Below are positions 17,557-24,886 of a DNA stretch of 64,000 nt, piece after piece. Both the position numbers and the translations under genes were made by a program. The DNA is from UBA12018 sp051656605 (GTDB lineage Bacteria; Bacteroidota; Bacteroidia; Bacteroidales; CAMTPD01), in the NCBI GenBank assembly GCA_051656605.1, contig JBOGCF010000039.1:53311-117310 (forward strand), in the 5' to 3' direction. The notes beneath the pieces are model-generated. The model was not told the DNA's origin. It worked only from the letters and a program-made list of their open reading frames with translations, and ran no database searches. Numbering within the stretch: the first letter of the stretch is position 1; each line of letters begins with the position of its first letter.

Positions 17557-18819
17557 ATGACTTTATTAATGTCGGGCGGGCTAACTATGGCAGCGAGCGT
17601 TGTAGTGTTCTTGATCGTAACACTTGCTCTTGTTGCTGTACTTTTGATCGCTAAAGCAAAGTTGATGCCATCCGGAAACGTAAAGGTGGTAGTCAATGAC
17701 GAGAAAGAATTCTCAGTTCCAATGGGTGGAACCGTTCTTTCTACTCTTCAATCTGAAGGTATTTTCCTTCCATCTGCTTGTGGTGGTGGTGGTAGCTGTG
17801 GTCAGTGCCGTTGCCAAGTAGTTGAAGGTGGTGGTGAGATCCTTCCAACAGAGAAAGGTTTCTTTACTCGCAAACAAATCAAAGATCACTGGCGTTTGGG
17901 ATGTCAAACTAAAGTGAAAGAAGATATGAAGATTCAAGTACCAGAAGAGGTATTTGGTGTTAAGGAATGGGAATGTGAAGTTGTTTCTAACCATAACGTA
18001 GCTTCATTTATCAAAGAATTCGTTGTGAAGCTTCCTGAAGGTGAAAACCTTAACTTCAAACCAGGTAGTTACATGCAGATTACAATCCCTAAATACGATA
18101 TTAAATTCTCTGATTTTATTATCGAAGACAGATTTAAATCTGAGTGGGATAAATTCAAGATGTGGGATCTTACTTGTAAGAATGAAGAGGAAACAATTCG
18201 TGCTTACTCTATGGCCAACCACCCTGCAGAAGGTAATATCGTGATGTTGAATATTCGTATCGCGACTCCTCCATTCGACAGAGCAACTGGTACATGGAAA
18301 GCAGGTATCAAACCAGGTATTTCTTCTTCTTATATCTTCAATTTGAAGCCAGGTGATAAAGTTATGGTTTCTGCTCCTTATGGAGACTTCCATATCTTGG
18401 ATACTAAACGTGAAATGCTTTACATCGGTGGTGGTGCAGGTATGGCTCCGCTTCGTTCTCACTTGTTGCACTTGCTTCAAACGTTGAAAACAACTGATAG
18501 AACAATTTCTTACTGGTATGGTGCTCGTTCGAAAAACGAAATCTTCTACGAAGAAGACTTTAGAGAACTAGAAAGAGAATTTCCTAACTTTAAGTTCCAT
18601 ATTGCACTTTCTGAGCCTCGCCCAGAAGACAATTGGACTGGTTATGTTGGATTTATCCACCAAGTTATCCATGATGAATACTTGGTTAACCACGAAGCTC
18701 CGGAAGATATTGAATACTACATGTGTGGTCCTGGCCCGATGGCTAATGCTGTTAAAGGCATGCTTGATAGCATAGGTGTACCTCGTGAAATGTTGATGTT
18801 TGATGACTTTGGTGCATAA
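17557..18819 (+). CDS. nqrF: Na+-NQR subunit F (NADH-oxidising flavoprotein)
   Basis: NqrF takes electrons from NADH. The 420-residue protein has an N-terminal membrane helix (MAASVVVFLIVTLALVAVLLIA), a ferredoxin-like [2Fe-2S] domain with Cys75, Cys81, Cys84 and Cys116, an FAD domain with RAYSMANHP, and an NADH domain with YIGGGAGMAPLRSH and YMCGPGPMANAVKGML. The C-terminus FDDFGA is diagnostic. It closes the operon and is followed by an intrinsic terminator. Confidence 0.98.
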   Translation: MTLLMSGGLTMAASVVVFLIVTLALVAVLLIAKAKLMPSGNVKVVVNDEKEFSVPMGGTVLSTLQSEGIFLPSACGGGGSCGQCRCQVVEGGGEILPTEKGFFTRKQIKDHWRLGCQTKVKEDMKIQVPEEVFGVKEWECEVVSNHNVASFIKEFVVKLPEGENLNFKPGSYMQITIPKYDIKFSDFIIEDRFKSEWDKFKMWDLTCKNEEETIRAYSMANHPAEGNIVMLNIRIATPPFDRATGTWKAGIKPGISSSYIFNLKPGDKVMVSAPYGDFHILDTKREMLYIGGGAGMAPLRSHLLHLLQTLKTTDRTISYWYGARSKNEIFYEEDFRELEREFPNFKFHIALSEPRPEDNWTGYVGFIHQVIHDEYLVNHEAPEDIEYYMCGPGPMANAVKGMLDSIGVPREMLMFDDFGA

Positions 18820-18843
18820 TTGAAAATTTAATTCAATGCATAT

Positions 18844-18875
18844 AAAGGCGTTCTCTTAGGAGAGCGCCTTTTTTT
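18844..18875 (+). terminator. Intrinsic terminator of the nqr operon
   Basis: AAAGGCG-TT-CTC pairs with GAG-C-GCCTTT, followed by seven T residues. It is about 25 bases past the nqrF stop. Confidence 0.92.
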
Positions 18876-19037
18876 GTATCTATAAGTTGAAATTAAAATA
18901 GCATGTAGCATGCTTTAATATGCAAAGTCAATTTAGAAATCGAAGCAAAGAGGCATTGTTTTTAATGAAGTGCTATGTGGGATGGAGGAAATAGTAATGA
19001 TGTTAACAAAGTTTAGTTTAGACCAAATAAGCGGTAC

Positions 19038-19505
19038 TTATTCTTCAGAGTCGTTGAGCATGTCTTGATATGAAGGGATATCGGGTAAGAATGTACTCTT
19101 GTTGTGTTTATAATCTATCTTGCAACAAAAGTGTTGCATGCCATTGCTTACTATTAGATACTTTACGCGCAATACGATATTATAGCGGTAGATTTGCTCA
19201 AAGACTTCTTGTGTGATTTTAATATGTGGAGCTTTGTACTCAATGATGGCAATAGGGGTAAGGTATTTGTCGTACACTACAGTGTCACATCGTTTGGATG
19301 TAGAATTAAGACGCAACAATACTTCGTTTGCCATTAATTCGATCGGATATGCTTTGTGTTGTGAAAGGAAATTTATAAAGTGCTGTCGTACCCATTCCTC
19401 AGGCGTGAGCACAATGTATTTTTTGCGAAGAGGATCGTATATTGATCTTACTCCATTATTATCATTTAATTTAACAGGATAAGATGGTAGATTTAGTGAA
19501 GACAT
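19038..19505 (-). CDS. Stand-alone HsdR N-terminal (PD-(D/E)XK-like) domain protein
   Basis: This 155-residue protein resembles the N-terminal nuclease domain of type I restriction HsdR subunits (HSDR_N_2), with no helicase part. The nuclease-like core is visible as CDTVVYD followed by PIAIIEYKAP: an Asp, then an E-x-K pair. An early LTPEEWVRQHFINFL helix is typical of the family. No hsdM or hsdS is nearby, so it is not part of a complete restriction system. It lies divergent from AMP nucleosidase with only 58 bases between, and holA follows that gene. The real function is unknown. Confidence 0.72.
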   Translation of the reverse strand: MSSLNLPSYPVKLNDNNGVRSIYDPLRKKYIVLTPEEWVRQHFINFLSQHKAYPIELMANEVLLRLNSTSKRCDTVVYDKYLTPIAIIEYKAPHIKITQEVFEQIYRYNIVLRVKYLIVSNGMQHFCCKIDYKHNKSTFLPDIPSYQDMLNDSEE

Positions 19506-19563
19506 TTGTTACATTTGTTAAGTAGTGGATGCTATAGATAACATGCACAAAATTAGCAGATTT

Positions 19564-20340
19564 ATGAAAACCAAACAAGAAATAGTAGAGAATTGGTTGC
19601 CGCGATATACGGAACGACCATTAAATGAGTTTACAGAGTATATTTTATTAACCAACTTCACGAAATATGTAGAGCTATTTGCCGAGATATATAATGTGCC
19701 TATTCAGGGGCTGAAATCGTCAATGCCTAACGCTGTATCCGGTGATATAACAATCATAAACTTTGGAATGGGGAGTGCTAATGCTGCAACAATAATGGAC
19801 CTGCTTACTGCAATAAAACCAAAAGCAGTTTTGTTTCTTGGGAAGTGCGGAGGTTTAAAGCAAAAGAATTCTTTGGGTGATTTTATTCTGCCGATTGCAG
19901 CAATACGTGGAGAAGGAACATCTGACGAATATCTTCCACCGGAGGTTCCCTCTCTTCCTGCATTTAATTTACAGCGTGCGATTTCTTCAGCAATTCGTGA
20001 TTCGAATCGAGATTATTGGACTGGTACAGTTTATACAACGAATAGAAGAGTGTGGGAGTTTGATACGAACTTTAAAGACTATTTGAAACGTATTCATGCA
20101 ACCTGTATTGACATGGAGACGGCTACATTGTTTACTGCCGGTTTTTACAATAAGATCCCTACAGGAGCCCTATTGATGGTGTCTGATAAGCCAATGGATG
20201 AAGATGGTGTGAAAACAGATGAAAGCGATAAGATTGTAACGAAAAACTTTGCTCATGAGCATGTCTTATTAGGGATAAAATCTCTAGAACAATTGATTGA
20301 AGAAAAGAAAACAATCCGGCACTTGCATTTTGACTGGTAA
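19564..20340 (+). CDS. amn: AMP nucleosidase
   Basis: AMP nucleosidase splits AMP into adenine and ribose 5-phosphate. The 258-residue protein has the MTAP/PNP phosphorylase fold: ITIINFGMGSANAATIMDLL, VLFLGKCGGLKQ, DFILPIAAIRGEGTSD and the ribose-binding CIDMETATLF. The C-terminal MVSDKPMDEDGVKT is also typical. ATG at 19564 (MKTKQEIVENWLPRY) is chosen; the frame continues 13 codons upstream, but those residues are not family-like. The short 258-residue form is the common one in Bacteroidota. Confidence 0.92.
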   Translation: MKTKQEIVENWLPRYTERPLNEFTEYILLTNFTKYVELFAEIYNVPIQGLKSSMPNAVSGDITIINFGMGSANAATIMDLLTAIKPKAVLFLGKCGGLKQKNSLGDFILPIAAIRGEGTSDEYLPPEVPSLPAFNLQRAISSAIRDSNRDYWTGTVYTTNRRVWEFDTNFKDYLKRIHATCIDMETATLFTAGFYNKIPTGALLMVSDKPMDEDGVKTDESDKIVTKNFAHEHVLLGIKSLEQLIEEKKTIRHLHFDW

Positions 20341-20365
20341 TATTAGAGTGCTTAATTTGATAAAA

Positions 20366-20406
20366 GAATCTGTTTCCGTAATTTTGGAGACAGATTCTTT
20401 TTTTTT
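20366..20406 (+). terminator. Intrinsic terminator after AMP nucleosidase
   Basis: GAATCTGTTTCC pairs with GGAGACAGATTC, followed by at least eight T residues. Confidence 0.92.
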
Positions 20407-20478
20407 ATTTCCATCCCTTAATAGGGTAGATGAATCGAAACAAGTAAGAGAGTCTATAATACGAAGCTTTATCAATTT

Positions 20479-21510
20479 ATGGCAGCAAAAGAACAATCAT
20501 TTGACGAGATCATTAAGGATATCCAGAAGAGAAATTTCAAACCGATTTACTTCTTAATGGGTGACGAACCTTACTTTATGGATAAAATAACAGACCTGCT
20601 GATTAAAACCGTTTTGCCTGAAGAGGAACGTGATTTTAATCAAATGGTGATGTATGGGCAGGATACTGATCTTACAAGTGTAATGAATGCCGCAAAGCGT
20701 TTTCCGATGATGTCGGAATATCAGCTTATTGTTATAAAAGAAGCACAGTTGCTTAAAGACGCAAAGGATATTGAGAATTTGTCGGCATACGTAAAGCATC
20801 CATTGAAGTCTACGATACTTGTAATTAATTTCAAAAATCGAAAATTAGATGGAAGAAGAGCTTTGTCTGCTGCGATTCGAGAACATGGAATATTATTTGA
20901 ATCTAAAAAGATCTACGACAGTAAGATTCCAGGCTTTGTTTCTTCTCAATTTAAGACGAAAGGAATAGGTATTGAAGAGAAAGCCTTGCAGATGTTGGTA
21001 GATTTTATAGGAAATGATCTTTCTAAATATGAGTTAGAAGTAGAGAAGCTTTCTATTCTAGCAGCATCTTCCAAAAGAAAAAGAATTACTGCTGATGATA
21101 TTGAGCAAAATATCGGCATCAGTAAGGATTATAATAACTTTGAGCTTATTAAAGCCGTATCGAACAAGGATACGCTAAAGGCAAACCAAATTATAAACTA
21201 CTTTTGCAGTAATCAGAAGAATCATCCTATACAGGTGACATTAGCTATGTTGTTTAATTACTATTCTAATTTACTTATCTGTTATTATACGAAGGATAAA
21301 AGTGATGATTCCTTAATGCGGACACTAGGGCTAAAGGGGACGTTTCAATTGGCAGATTATAAATCTGGCCTGCGAAATTATACCGCAATGCAGGCTTATA
21401 ATGCAATTGGACATATTCGAGACTGCGATGCTCGAATAAAAGGGTTTGGAGGAGGATCTGCTTCTCAGTTAGATATTGCAAAAGAGCTTTTTTTTAGATT
21501 GATGCATTAA
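20479..21510 (+). CDS. holA: DNA polymerase III delta subunit
   Basis: The delta subunit opens the beta sliding clamp as part of the clamp loader. The 343-residue protein is normal length. It begins near FKPIYFLMGDEPYFMDKITDLL, the family N-terminal core, followed by AAKRFPMMSEYQLIVIKEAQLLK and a C-terminal helical domain with PIQVTLAMLFNYYSNLL. As expected for delta, no functional Walker A is visible. It stands alone between two terminators. Confidence 0.95.
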   Translation: MAAKEQSFDEIIKDIQKRNFKPIYFLMGDEPYFMDKITDLLIKTVLPEEERDFNQMVMYGQDTDLTSVMNAAKRFPMMSEYQLIVIKEAQLLKDAKDIENLSAYVKHPLKSTILVINFKNRKLDGRRALSAAIREHGILFESKKIYDSKIPGFVSSQFKTKGIGIEEKALQMLVDFIGNDLSKYELEVEKLSILAASSKRKRITADDIEQNIGISKDYNNFELIKAVSNKDTLKANQIINYFCSNQKNHPIQVTLAMLFNYYSNLLICYYTKDKSDDSLMRTLGLKGTFQLADYKSGLRNYTAMQAYNAIGHIRDCDARIKGFGGGSASQLDIAKELFFRLMH

Positions 21511-21530
21511 CTATATAAACAATGAATAGT

Positions 21531-21576
21531 AAACCGCTTTACGGGGCTTAAAATGCCTTGTAAAGCGGTTTTTTTG
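21531..21576 (+). terminator. Intrinsic terminator after holA
   Basis: AAACCGCTTTAC pairs with GTAAAGCGGTTT, followed by a T-run. It lies 20 bases after the holA stop. Confidence 0.93.
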
Positions 21577-21882
21577 TTTTCTATAGAGTCGAATAATGTA
21601 TTCTGTATCTGAAGGTCAGTTTAAAGTAGTGTGTGGATATATTTCTTTTAAAATCTAACACCTGTGTAAATGGCTTAATGAGTTGATAATATGCCATGTG
21701 TGCTTGTTTTTACTCGCTGAGAATTAAATATTTTATGATTAATATAAAGTAGGAGAGGAATATTAGGAGGATTTAGTGTTAAGCTTAGTCTTATTGTTGT
21801 CTAGAATTTATATCAGTAATAACTATGTCAATATGTCATTAAAGTAAAGGGTTTTTGATGTCATTGAATTTGGATAATGCAT

Positions 21883-21900
21883 CTGTTACATATGTAACAG
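21883..21900. promoter_or_regulatory. Operator-like palindrome CTGTTACATATGTAACAG
   Basis: This is an 18-bp perfect palindrome containing TTACA-TA-TGTAA. It is the best-formed and most distal member of the array, 537 bp before the XRE start. Confidence 0.6.
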
Positions 21901-21937
21901 AGTAGGGTAGATGTTTTGAAGTAAATATATATGTTAA

Positions 21938-21949
21938 TTACAAATGTAA
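21938..21949. promoter_or_regulatory. Operator-like dyad TTACA-AA-TGTAA
   Basis: Perfect half-sites with the same two-base spacer as the other members of the array. Confidence 0.55.
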
Positions 21950-22102
21950 ATAGACTGAATGTTTATTATTGTAAATAAAATACATGTGTAGTATTGTATG
22001 TAAACAAGTCTTTGCTGATAGGCGTTGTTTATAAATGTATCTACTTATGCATAGTCAAGTAAACATATTTAATAATACATATGATGCGAAAAACCAGTAT
22101 GT

Positions 22103-22136
22103 TATATTTGAACATATAAATATCAGTTCAAATATA
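22103..22136. repeat. 11-bp perfect inverted repeat
   Basis: TATATTTGAAC at 22103-22113 is matched by GTTCAAATATA at 22126-22136 with a 12-base spacer. It could be a protein-binding dyad or a hairpin. There is no T-run, so it is not a terminator. Confidence 0.5.
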
Positions 22137-22270
22137 TTGAATAGTTGCAGTTTACGTATGTGTATGTTTAATTCTACGATATGCTTCGTATATATCATAG
22201 TGTTGTATACCAGCTTATTGTGTGTTTGTATATAAATAATTACTTCAGCTAATTACTTGTGATGTTGGTA

Positions 22271-22310
22271 TTTGTAATATTACAAATGTATCAATAGGTT
22301 ACAAATGTAG
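22271..22310. promoter_or_regulatory. Clustered operator-like dyads
   Basis: A 16-bp perfect palindrome TTTGTAATATTACAAA (22271-22286) overlaps TTACA-AA-TGTA at 22280-22290. A further TTACA-AA-TGTAG follows at 22299-22310. The centres of the last two are 19-20 bp apart, close to two helical turns. Confidence 0.55.
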
Positions 22311-22342
22311 CCTTTGATGTATTGTTCTTGCTTGTAAACATA

Positions 22343-22354
22343 TTACATCTGTAA
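22343..22354. promoter_or_regulatory. Operator-like dyad TTACA-TC-TGTAA
   Basis: Perfect half-sites and two-base spacer, 82 bp before the XRE start codon. Confidence 0.55.
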
Positions 22355-22392
22355 AATGTTATTGTATATATGTTTGTAACAAGAAAATTTTA

Positions 22393-22404
22393 TTACATTT
22401 GTAG
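22393..22404. promoter_or_regulatory. Operator-like dyad TTACA-TT-TGTAG
   Basis: One mismatch in the second half-site. It is the member closest to the gene, 32 bp before the XRE start codon. Confidence 0.5.
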
Positions 22405-22421
22405 TATTAATATATGATGTA

Positions 22422-22436
22422 ATGCCATAATGGCAT
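22422..22436. promoter_or_regulatory. 15-bp dyad abutting the XRE start codon
   Basis: ATGCCAT-A-ATGGCAT is a perfect dyad with a single central base. It ends at the base before the start codon, a position where a bound regulator or an mRNA hairpin would block initiation. It differs in sequence from the TTACA-NN-TGTAA array. Confidence 0.55.
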
Positions 22437-22910
22437 ATGGATAAAATGAAAGATAGAATTCAACAAATTATAGATAGAGAAGGAATAACACCTTCTCGTT
22501 TTGCCGAAATTATCGGGATTCAGCGTTCGGCTATGTCTCATATACTTTCTGGAAGAAATAATCCAAGTTTAGACGTATTAACAAAAGTGTTGCAGAAGTT
22601 TGATTATATAAATACAGATTGGCTTCTGTTTGGCAAAGGGAATATGTTGAAGGCAGAGAGGAGTAGCCAGCACACGTCTTTACTCGATGAGAATGTAGTA
22701 TTTCCTCCTGTAGCACAGGGTGGTCCAGAATATTCAAATCTAGAAGAGTTAAGGAAGCCTATCCTTCAGATGCAACCCGTTGTAAAAGAAAGGATTGTTC
22801 TTAAAGAAACGCCTCAAAAGATAGTGTCTAAAATTTTGATATTTTATTCAGATAATACCTATGATACGTTCGTTCCTGAAAGAAAAGAGGATGTATCGGA
22901 AGAACTGTAA
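22437..22910 (+). CDS. XRE-family helix-turn-helix regulator
   Basis: This 157-residue protein has an N-terminal helix-turn-helix (IQQIIDREGITPSRFAEIIGIQRSAMSHILSGRNNPSLDVLTKVLQ, split here only in reading; residues 8-54), followed by NTDWLLFGKGNM, which is typical of a Bacteroidota XRE group. The C-terminal 100 residues, ending in FYSDNTYDTFVPERKEDVSEEL, match no domain I know. ATG at 22437 directly follows the 15-bp dyad; Met4 is an alternative. pyrK follows 57 bases later. The dense dyads upstream suggest that it, or another factor, controls this region. Confidence 0.85.
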   Translation: MDKMKDRIQQIIDREGITPSRFAEIIGIQRSAMSHILSGRNNPSLDVLTKVLQKFDYINTDWLLFGKGNMLKAERSSQHTSLLDENVVFPPVAQGGPEYSNLEELRKPILQMQPVVKERIVLKETPQKIVSKILIFYSDNTYDTFVPERKEDVSEEL

Positions 22911-22967
22911 TAATAAGATTGATATTTTTTGTATCTTCGTGCCAATTTGAGAAGTTATACTTTTTAT

Positions 22968-23744
22968 ATGAAGAAGTACCTATTAGATTTAAAGGTGACA
23001 GAGAATAGTCCCTTAAATAATAATTATTTTTCGTTGAAGCTTACATCTGACAATCAATTGCCAGAAATGCTTCCGGGACAGTTTGTTGAAATACGTATTG
23101 ATGGTTCTACTACAACGTTCCTTCGCAGACCCATTTCGATTAATTTTGTAGATCGTGAGACAAACGAGCTTTGGTTGCTAGTGCAAATAGTAGGTGATGG
23201 AACACGTACGTTATCACAACTAAAAGTTGGAGATAATGTTAACGTTATGGTTCCTCTCGGCAATTCATTTTCTATACCATCTGACAAAAGCAAGAAATTA
23301 TTGCTTATTGGAGGTGGTGTTGGGACTGCTCCAATGTTATATCTTGGCGCACAGTTAAAAGCGCAAGGTTATACTCCTGTATTTCTATTAGGAGCAAGAT
23401 CTGCTGCAGATTTACTTCAATTAGATGAGTTTGCAAAATATGGAGAAGTGTTCACAACTACCGAAGATGCATCTGCAGGTGAGAAGGGTTATGTTACAAA
23501 TCATTCAATTTTGACAACAACAAAATTTGATCAGATTTACACATGCGGACCAAAACCGATGATGATGGCAGTTGCAGCATATGCTAAACGCAGTAATATT
23601 GCTTGTGAAGTTTCATTAGAGAATACAATGGCTTGTGGTATTGGTGCTTGCTTATGTTGTGTAGAGAATACAAAAGAAGGACACGTATGTGTTTGTACAG
23701 AAGGACCTGTTTTTAATATCGAGAAATTGACATGGCAGATTTAA
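22968..23744 (+). CDS. pyrK: Dihydroorotate dehydrogenase electron-transfer subunit
   Basis: PyrK passes electrons from the PyrD FMN to NAD+ in the class 1B dihydroorotate dehydrogenase. The 258-residue protein has an FAD domain with FLRRPISI, an NAD domain with LLLIGGGVGTAPMLYLG and YTCGPKPMMMAVAAYA, and a C-terminal [2Fe-2S] site in CGIGACLCCVENT with a later cysteine in GHVCVC. Start ATG at 22968 (MKKYLLDLKVTENS); the frame opens 13 codons earlier, but those residues are not family-like and overlap a TATCTTCG promoter-like box near 22932. The 3' end overlaps pyrD by 13 bases. Confidence 0.95.
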   Translation: MKKYLLDLKVTENSPLNNNYFSLKLTSDNQLPEMLPGQFVEIRIDGSTTTFLRRPISINFVDRETNELWLLVQIVGDGTRTLSQLKVGDNVNVMVPLGNSFSIPSDKSKKLLLIGGGVGTAPMLYLGAQLKAQGYTPVFLLGARSAADLLQLDEFAKYGEVFTTTEDASAGEKGYVTNHSILTTTKFDQIYTCGPKPMMMAVAAYAKRSNIACEVSLENTMACGIGACLCCVENTKEGHVCVCTEGPVFNIEKLTWQI

Positions 23745-24643
23745 GAGTAAATATAGGGAAATTAGCGCTAAAGAATCCGGTGATGACTGCATCGGGAACA
23801 TTTGGTTACGGAACAGAGTTTGCTGACTTTTTTGATATTGCACGTTTGGGTGGAATCTTCGTAAAAGGGACTACTATACATAAACGCGAAGGTAACTTAT
23901 ACCCTCGTATGGCAGAAACCCCTGCAGGCATGCTTAATGCTGTAGGTTTACAAAATAAGGGTGTTGATTATTTCGTGAGTGATATCTATCCTACCATTAA
24001 GGATATTGATACAAACATGATCGTTAATGTTAGTGGATCTACAATTGAAGACTATATTGCATGTGCTGAAAAGGTAAATTCTTTAGAAAATATACCAGCA
24101 ATTGAACTCAATATTTCTTGTCCTAATGTGAAGCAAGGAGGTATGGCTTTTGGAACTTGCACAACCAGTGCAGCCGAAGTTGTGAAAGCTGTAAGAGCTG
24201 TATATAACAAAACTCTTATTGTAAAACTATCTCCTAATGTTACAGACATTGCATCGATTGCAAAAGCTGTAGAAGCAGAAGGTGCAGATGCAGTTTCGCT
24301 TATCAACACAATGTTGGGAATGGCAATCAATGCTGAGAAAAGAAAACCAATTTTGTCTACGATAACAGGAGGACTATCTGGTCCTTGTGTGAAGCCAATT
24401 GCATTAAGAATGGTATGGCAAACTTACAACGCAGTTAATATTCCGATTGTTGGTCTTGGTGGTATTTCGAATGCTACAGACGCAGTTGAATTTATGTTGG
24501 CAGGTGCTACAGCAATTCAAATTGGAACATACAATTTCGTAGATCCAACTGTTTCTGTAAAGGTTATAGATGGTATCAATGAATATTGTGATCGTCACGG
24601 ATTCAAATCTGCTTCTGAATTAATTGGTGCATTAGAAGTGTAA
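23732..24643 (+). CDS. pyrD: Dihydroorotate dehydrogenase, class 1B catalytic subunit
   Basis: PyrD oxidises dihydroorotate to orotate, the fourth step of UMP synthesis. The 303-residue protein is a TIM barrel with NPVMTASGTFGYG near the N-terminus, the catalytic Cys130 in NISCPNVKQGG (the class 1 base), and FMN-binding GLSGPCVKPIALRMV, IVGLGGIS and AGATAIQIGT. Together with the overlapping pyrK it forms the NAD+-dependent type, not the quinone-linked membrane type. A terminator follows. Confidence 0.97.
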   Translation: MADLRVNIGKLALKNPVMTASGTFGYGTEFADFFDIARLGGIFVKGTTIHKREGNLYPRMAETPAGMLNAVGLQNKGVDYFVSDIYPTIKDIDTNMIVNVSGSTIEDYIACAEKVNSLENIPAIELNISCPNVKQGGMAFGTCTTSAAEVVKAVRAVYNKTLIVKLSPNVTDIASIAKAVEAEGADAVSLINTMLGMAINAEKRKPILSTITGGLSGPCVKPIALRMVWQTYNAVNIPIVGLGGISNATDAVEFMLAGATAIQIGTYNFVDPTVSVKVIDGINEYCDRHGFKSASELIGALEV

Positions 24644-24664
24644 GTGATATAACATATGATATTA

Positions 24665-24699
24665 AAAGACGTTCAATTTAATTTTGAACGTCTTTTTTT
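24665..24699 (+). terminator. Intrinsic terminator of pyrK-pyrD
   Basis: AAAGACGTTC pairs with GAACGTCTTT, with a T-run after. Confidence 0.93.
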
Positions 24700-24814
24700 G
24701 TCTGATATCAATCGACAAAGTTTTACTTTGTCATGAAGCAGATAGCTTTAATTGTTCGAATGAACAAACTCAAAGACTTGTCTTATTCTTATCAATAAAA
24801 CTATTGAAAAATAC

Positions 24815-24844
24815 AATAAGCCTCTCGTAAATGAGAAGCTTATT
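24815..24844 (-). terminator. Probable terminator for the S9 peptidase gene
   Basis: AATAAGCCTCTC pairs with GAGAAGCTTATT with one mismatch. On the minus strand it ends in a T-rich stretch. It overlaps the repeat at 24832-24856. Confidence 0.6.
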
Positions 24845-24856
24845 TATATGATTTGC
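24832..24856 (+). repeat. Copy of a 25-bp intergenic repeat
   Basis: TGAGAAGCT-T-ATTTATATG-A-TTTGC matches 32751-32775 at 23 of 25 positions (differences at the isolated bases). Both copies are intergenic, near gene 3' ends. Confidence 0.5.
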
Positions 24857-24886
24857 GATCAGCCAAGAAGTTGATTTATGAGAGAA

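Larger units (their letters stand above)
21577..22436. promoter_or_regulatory. Long AT-rich control region with a TTACA-NN-TGTAA dyad array
   Basis: This 860-bp gap is the longest gene-free stretch in the window and is very AT-rich. It holds at least six matches to a 12-bp dyad, TTACA-N2-TGTA(A/G/T), between 21886 and 22404, plus a palindrome at 22271-22286, an 11-bp inverted repeat at 22103-22136, and a 15-bp dyad touching the next start codon. The only open frames are short and of odd composition, so I call no gene. The most natural reading is a regulatory region for the downstream XRE regulator, but an unrecognised small RNA is also possible. Confidence 0.65.

Noticed and set aside
19510..19517. 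TACATTTG near the AMP nucleosidase start as a further TTACA-NN-TGTAA site
   Set aside because: The second half-site is broken (TGTTA), and the motif fits an ordinary -7 promoter box for amn.
22035..22235. A 66-codon frame in the AT-rich control region
   Set aside because: Cysteine- and isoleucine-rich, with no ribosome-binding context or family likeness; typical of chance frames in AT-rich DNA.
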